Assembly (NCBI GenBank): GCA_023260315.1
Contig: JALQVQ010000080.1
Span: 1 to 8,641, forward strand
Length of the DNA stretch: 8,641 nt
Source: Burkholderiaceae bacterium
GTDB lineage: Bacteria; Pseudomonadota; Gammaproteobacteria; Burkholderiales; Burkholderiaceae_C
Reading direction: 5' to 3'
Part shown: positions 6,482-8,641 of the stretch, in pieces
How positions within the stretch are numbered: position 1 is the first letter of the stretch
How the letters are laid out: the number at the start of each line of letters is the position of its first letter
Program-made: the position numbers and the translations under genes
The notes under the pieces: generated by a model
What the model saw: only the letters and a program-made list of their open reading frames with translations
Told to the model about the DNA's origin: nothing
Databases searched by the model: none

Positions 6482-8098
6482 ATGGCTGAATTTATTGTGG
6501 TGGGCGGGGGCTCTGCAGGGTCCGTTTTGGCCGCTCGCTTGAGCGAAGATCCCCAACACCATGTGCTGCTGCTTGAGGCAGGGGGTGAAACCCAGAGCCC
6601 ATTGGTAGACTGTCCAGGCGGACTGGCGGGCCTTGCGTTAACAGGCGCTTTCAATTGGCGCCTCACCACAGAGCCACAGGCCGCACTGAACGGGCGACGT
6701 GGCTACCAACCTCGGGGCAAAGGACTGGGGGGTTCCAGCGCAATTAACGCAATGATTTACGTCCGCGGACACCCCCTTGATTACGACGCTTGGGCGGCCA
6801 TGGGAAATCAGGGCTGGTCGTATGCCGATGTACTGCCCTACTTTAAGCGCGCGGAGAATAATGAACGGGGTTCAAACCCTTGGCATGGGGCAGGCGGTCC
6901 GCTGAATGTGGCTGACTTGGCGCAGCCAAATCCCTTCAGTCGATTGTTTGTGCAGGCCGCGCATCAAGCCGGTGTTCCCATACGGCACGACTTCAATGGC
7001 GCCCACCAGGCGGGCGCCGGCTTATACCAAGTGACACACAAAGCCGGTGAGCGTCACACGGTCGCCAAGGCCTACCTCACACCGGCGGTGAGGGCACGCA
7101 AAAATCTGCAAATCATCACCCATGCCGTCGTTGACCGCGTTCGCTTTGAGGGCACGCGCGCGGTGGGCGTGCGTTACGCGATTGGCAACACATGGCATGA
7201 GGCGGTTGCCACGAAAGAGGTCGTGTTGTGCGCGGGTGCTTTCCATTCACCGGCGATCCTGTTGCGATCGGGTGTGGGACCGGCCGCCGACCTTCAGGAT
7301 TTGGGGATTCCCGTCGTGGCCGATCAGCCGGGCGTTGGTGAGCATTTGCAAGACCACTTGGACGCGACGCAAACGGTATTGGCGCCGCACATCAAGGCCC
7401 TGATGGGACTATCGATCTCAAAATTACCCAGTCTTGTGAAGGGCATGTGGCAATGGCAACAGGCGCGCAAAGGCATCCTAACCACGAACTACGCGGAGGC
7501 GGGTGCATTCATTCACTCAACCCAGCGGGAGGCGATCCCTGATTTGCAATTGCACTTCGTTGTGGGCATGCTCAAGAACCACGGCCGATCTGTGACTTGG
7601 GGGCTTGGGTATTCCTGCCACGTTTGCGTGTTGCGTCCGCAAAGCCGGGGGCGGGTCTGGTTGCGCGATGCGACACCGCATTCAGCGCCCCTGATTGACC
7701 CCGCCTTCCTGTCTGAGCCGGATGATTTGCGGCGCTTGATTTTAGGCTTCCGATGGATGCAGAAAATACTCAAGCAATCGGCCTTGGCGAGTCATGGTGG
7801 CAAATACCTCGCGCCTGTCGACGACACGTCCTCAGATGACGAGATCGCTGCCTACTTGCGGCAGTACAGCGATACGATTTACCACCCTGTTGGGACCTGT
7901 CGCATGGGCGATGGCGCCCTCGATGTGGTGGACGACCAGTTGCGGGTTTATGGCGTCACGGGGCTGCGTGTGGCCGATGCATCGATCATGCCGTTGCTGG
8001 TCGGGGGTAACACGAACGCCCCGACCGTCATGATCGCCGAGAAAGCCAGGGACCTGATGCGCGGCTTAAGCGCTTTGCCACCCGAGACGCCGCGCTAA
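6482..8098 (+). CDS. GMC-family FAD-dependent alcohol/choline-type dehydrogenase
   Basis: A 538-residue flavoprotein of the glucose-methanol-choline oxidoreductase family, closest in feel to AlkJ-type alcohol dehydrogenases and choline dehydrogenases, which pass electrons from an alcohol to the respiratory chain. The FAD-binding fold begins at once with GGGSAG (8-13) and E33. GMC signature 1 lies at about 79-102 (Arg-Gly-Lys-Gly-Leu-Gly-Gly-Ser-Ser) and signature 2 near Gly-Ala-Phe-His-Ser-Pro, about 256-270. The catalytic pair appears as H468 in HPVGTCRMG and N512 in GGNTNAPT, 44 residues apart, as in choline oxidase. I chose the ATG at 6482 because it places the usual short lead before the first strand; a GTG at 6473 would add three residues. 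Neither has a good ribosome site. No betaine-pathway partner is present, so the substrate is open. Its last 33 bases overlap the convergent transporter gene. Confidence 0.92.
   Translation: MAEFIVVGGGSAGSVLAARLSEDPQHHVLLLEAGGETQSPLVDCPGGLAGLALTGAFNWRLTTEPQAALNGRRGYQPRGKGLGGSSAINAMIYVRGHPLDYDAWAAMGNQGWSYADVLPYFKRAENNERGSNPWHGAGGPLNVADLAQPNPFSRLFVQAAHQAGVPIRHDFNGAHQAGAGLYQVTHKAGERHTVAKAYLTPAVRARKNLQIITHAVVDRVRFEGTRAVGVRYAIGNTWHEAVATKEVVLCAGAFHSPAILLRSGVGPAADLQDLGIPVVADQPGVGEHLQDHLDATQTVLAPHIKALMGLSISKLPSLVKGMWQWQQARKGILTTNYAEAGAFIHSTQREAIPDLQLHFVVGMLKNHGRSVTWGLGYSCHVCVLRPQSRGRVWLRDATPHSAPLIDPAFLSEPDDLRRLILGFRWMQKILKQSALASHGGKYLAPVDDTSSDDEIAAYLRQYSDTIYHPVGTCRMGDGALDVVDDQLRVYGVTGLRVADASIMPLLVGGNTNAPTVMIAEKARDLMRGLSALPPETPR
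8059..8095. repeat. Inverted repeat at the GMC / BT1-like convergent overlap
   Basis: GCGCGGC (8059-8065) and GCCGCGC (8089-8095) are a perfect 7-base inverted repeat with a 23-base loop. The loop holds the stop of the minus-strand gene (8068-8066) and the palindrome AAGCGCTT (8068-8075). The GMC stop TAA follows the second arm directly. No T-run follows on either strand, so it is at best a non-canonical terminator or RNA 3'-end structure. Confidence 0.3.
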
Positions 8099-8641
8099 CC
8101 AAAGACCGCTTAACGGCATGAGCAAACCCAGCACAATCACGGTGGTTAACAGGGGTGTGAGGTCGCTGTAATTTGCCGCTGTTTGAACGACTTGCGTGGC
8201 GGGATCTTTGACCTCGCGGGTAATGGTGAACCACTGGTTCACATACTTGGTTCCTAATTGCGACGCCGACAGGGCAAGATTCGTGAAGCTGGCCATCACG
8301 GCGAAATAGGTTGCCTTTAAGTTGCTGGGTGCCGCGTTGGCGATCCACGCCAGCATGGGGATCATGGCGATTTGTCCCAGTGGTGATTCGAGTGCGGTAT
8401 CCACCAGTGCGATGAAGCGCGCATCAACAACACCGCCCGTCACGCTGGCGGTCCAGTGGTGCACGCCCATGCTCATGCCCAATGTGGGCAGGCTCAATAC
8501 AAAACCCGCCAACGTCAGGAATCCCACCACATAGGTGATGGGCCGCTCGGCCATGAAGCGCCTGAACGCGAACATACCGAACAAGGTTAAGGTGCTCCCG
8601 ATCAGCGATAGAACTGAAAAAAACTGCCCATCAAACTTCAG
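8066..8641 (-). CDS. BT1-like (folate-biopterin transporter) / MFS membrane carrier, C-terminal part
   Basis: The reading frame is open to the right edge, giving the last 191 residues of a polytopic membrane protein whose start lies outside the window. Likely helices are at about 6-25, 36-58, 66-85, 89-104, 110-129 and 162-184. The segment Ala-Leu-Glu-Ser-Pro-Leu-Gly-Gln-Ile-Ala-Met-Ile-Pro-Met-Leu (83-97) is followed by Ala-Pro-Ser-Asn-Leu-Lys-Ala-Thr-Tyr-Phe-Ala (104-114), a helix with Ser-Phe-Thr-Asn-Leu-Ala, and then Leu-Gly (129-130). This resembles the late helices of BT1-family folate/biopterin carriers and is less like typical MFS drug exporters. A polar loop with Thr-Arg-Glu-Val-Lys-Asp-Pro (140-147) precedes the last helix. 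The substrate cannot be told; a general MFS carrier is the alternative. The 3' end overlaps the GMC gene by 33 bases, and the two genes converge. Confidence 0.65.
   Translation of the reverse strand: MKFDGQFFSVLSLIGSTLTLFGMFAFRRFMAERPITYVVGFLTLAGFVLSLPTLGMSMGVHHWTASVTGGVVDARFIALVDTALESPLGQIAMIPMLAWIANAAPSNLKATYFAVMASFTNLALSASQLGTKYVNQWFTITREVKDPATQVVQTAANYSDLTPLLTTVIVLGLLMPLSGLWLARRLGWQSA

Overview
The window looks like ordinary chromosome from a betaproteobacterium, most likely Burkholderiales. The reasons are the moderately high GC content judged by eye, the tight gene packing, a NodI/NodJ-type ABC exporter pair outside any nodulation cluster, a full-length class I phosphatidylserine decarboxylase and an Amn-type AMP nucleosidase. 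This placement rests on family recognition, not on a database search.

Layout, left to right. (1) 1-2096, minus strand: a three-gene unit read right to left. It holds a NodI-like ATPase, a NodJ-like ABC-2 permease and the N-terminal part of an EamA/DMT carrier that runs off the left edge. The genes are 4 bases apart or overlap by 4 bases. (2) 2097-2233: a divergent intergenic region. (3) 2234-3097, plus strand: psd, which makes phosphatidylethanolamine. (4) 3077-6336, minus strand: a second three-gene unit read right to left, with a 3-hydroxyacyl-CoA dehydrogenase (hbd type), AMP nucleosidase (amn) and a complete EamA/DMT carrier. The hbd stop shares a base with the amn start, and the carrier starts 6 bases after amn. 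(5) 6337-6481: a second divergent region, AT-rich, with dyad symmetry. (6) 6482-8098, plus strand: a GMC-family FAD alcohol/choline-type dehydrogenase. (7) 8066-8641, minus strand: the C-terminal part of a polytopic carrier resembling the BT1 (folate-biopterin) family, entering from the right edge.

The functions are mostly housekeeping or general metabolism: membrane lipid synthesis, purine salvage or adenylate control, beta-oxidation or hydroxybutyrate turnover, alcohol oxidation and small-molecule transport. I see no tRNA, rRNA, CRISPR array, insertion sequence, integrase, toxin-antitoxin or defence gene. I find no convincing undescribed system. The points most worth a second look are the hbd-amn-EamA coupling, the DMT gene attached to the NodIJ pair, the two convergent gene pairs whose coding ends overlap at inverted repeats, and the BT1-like carrier.
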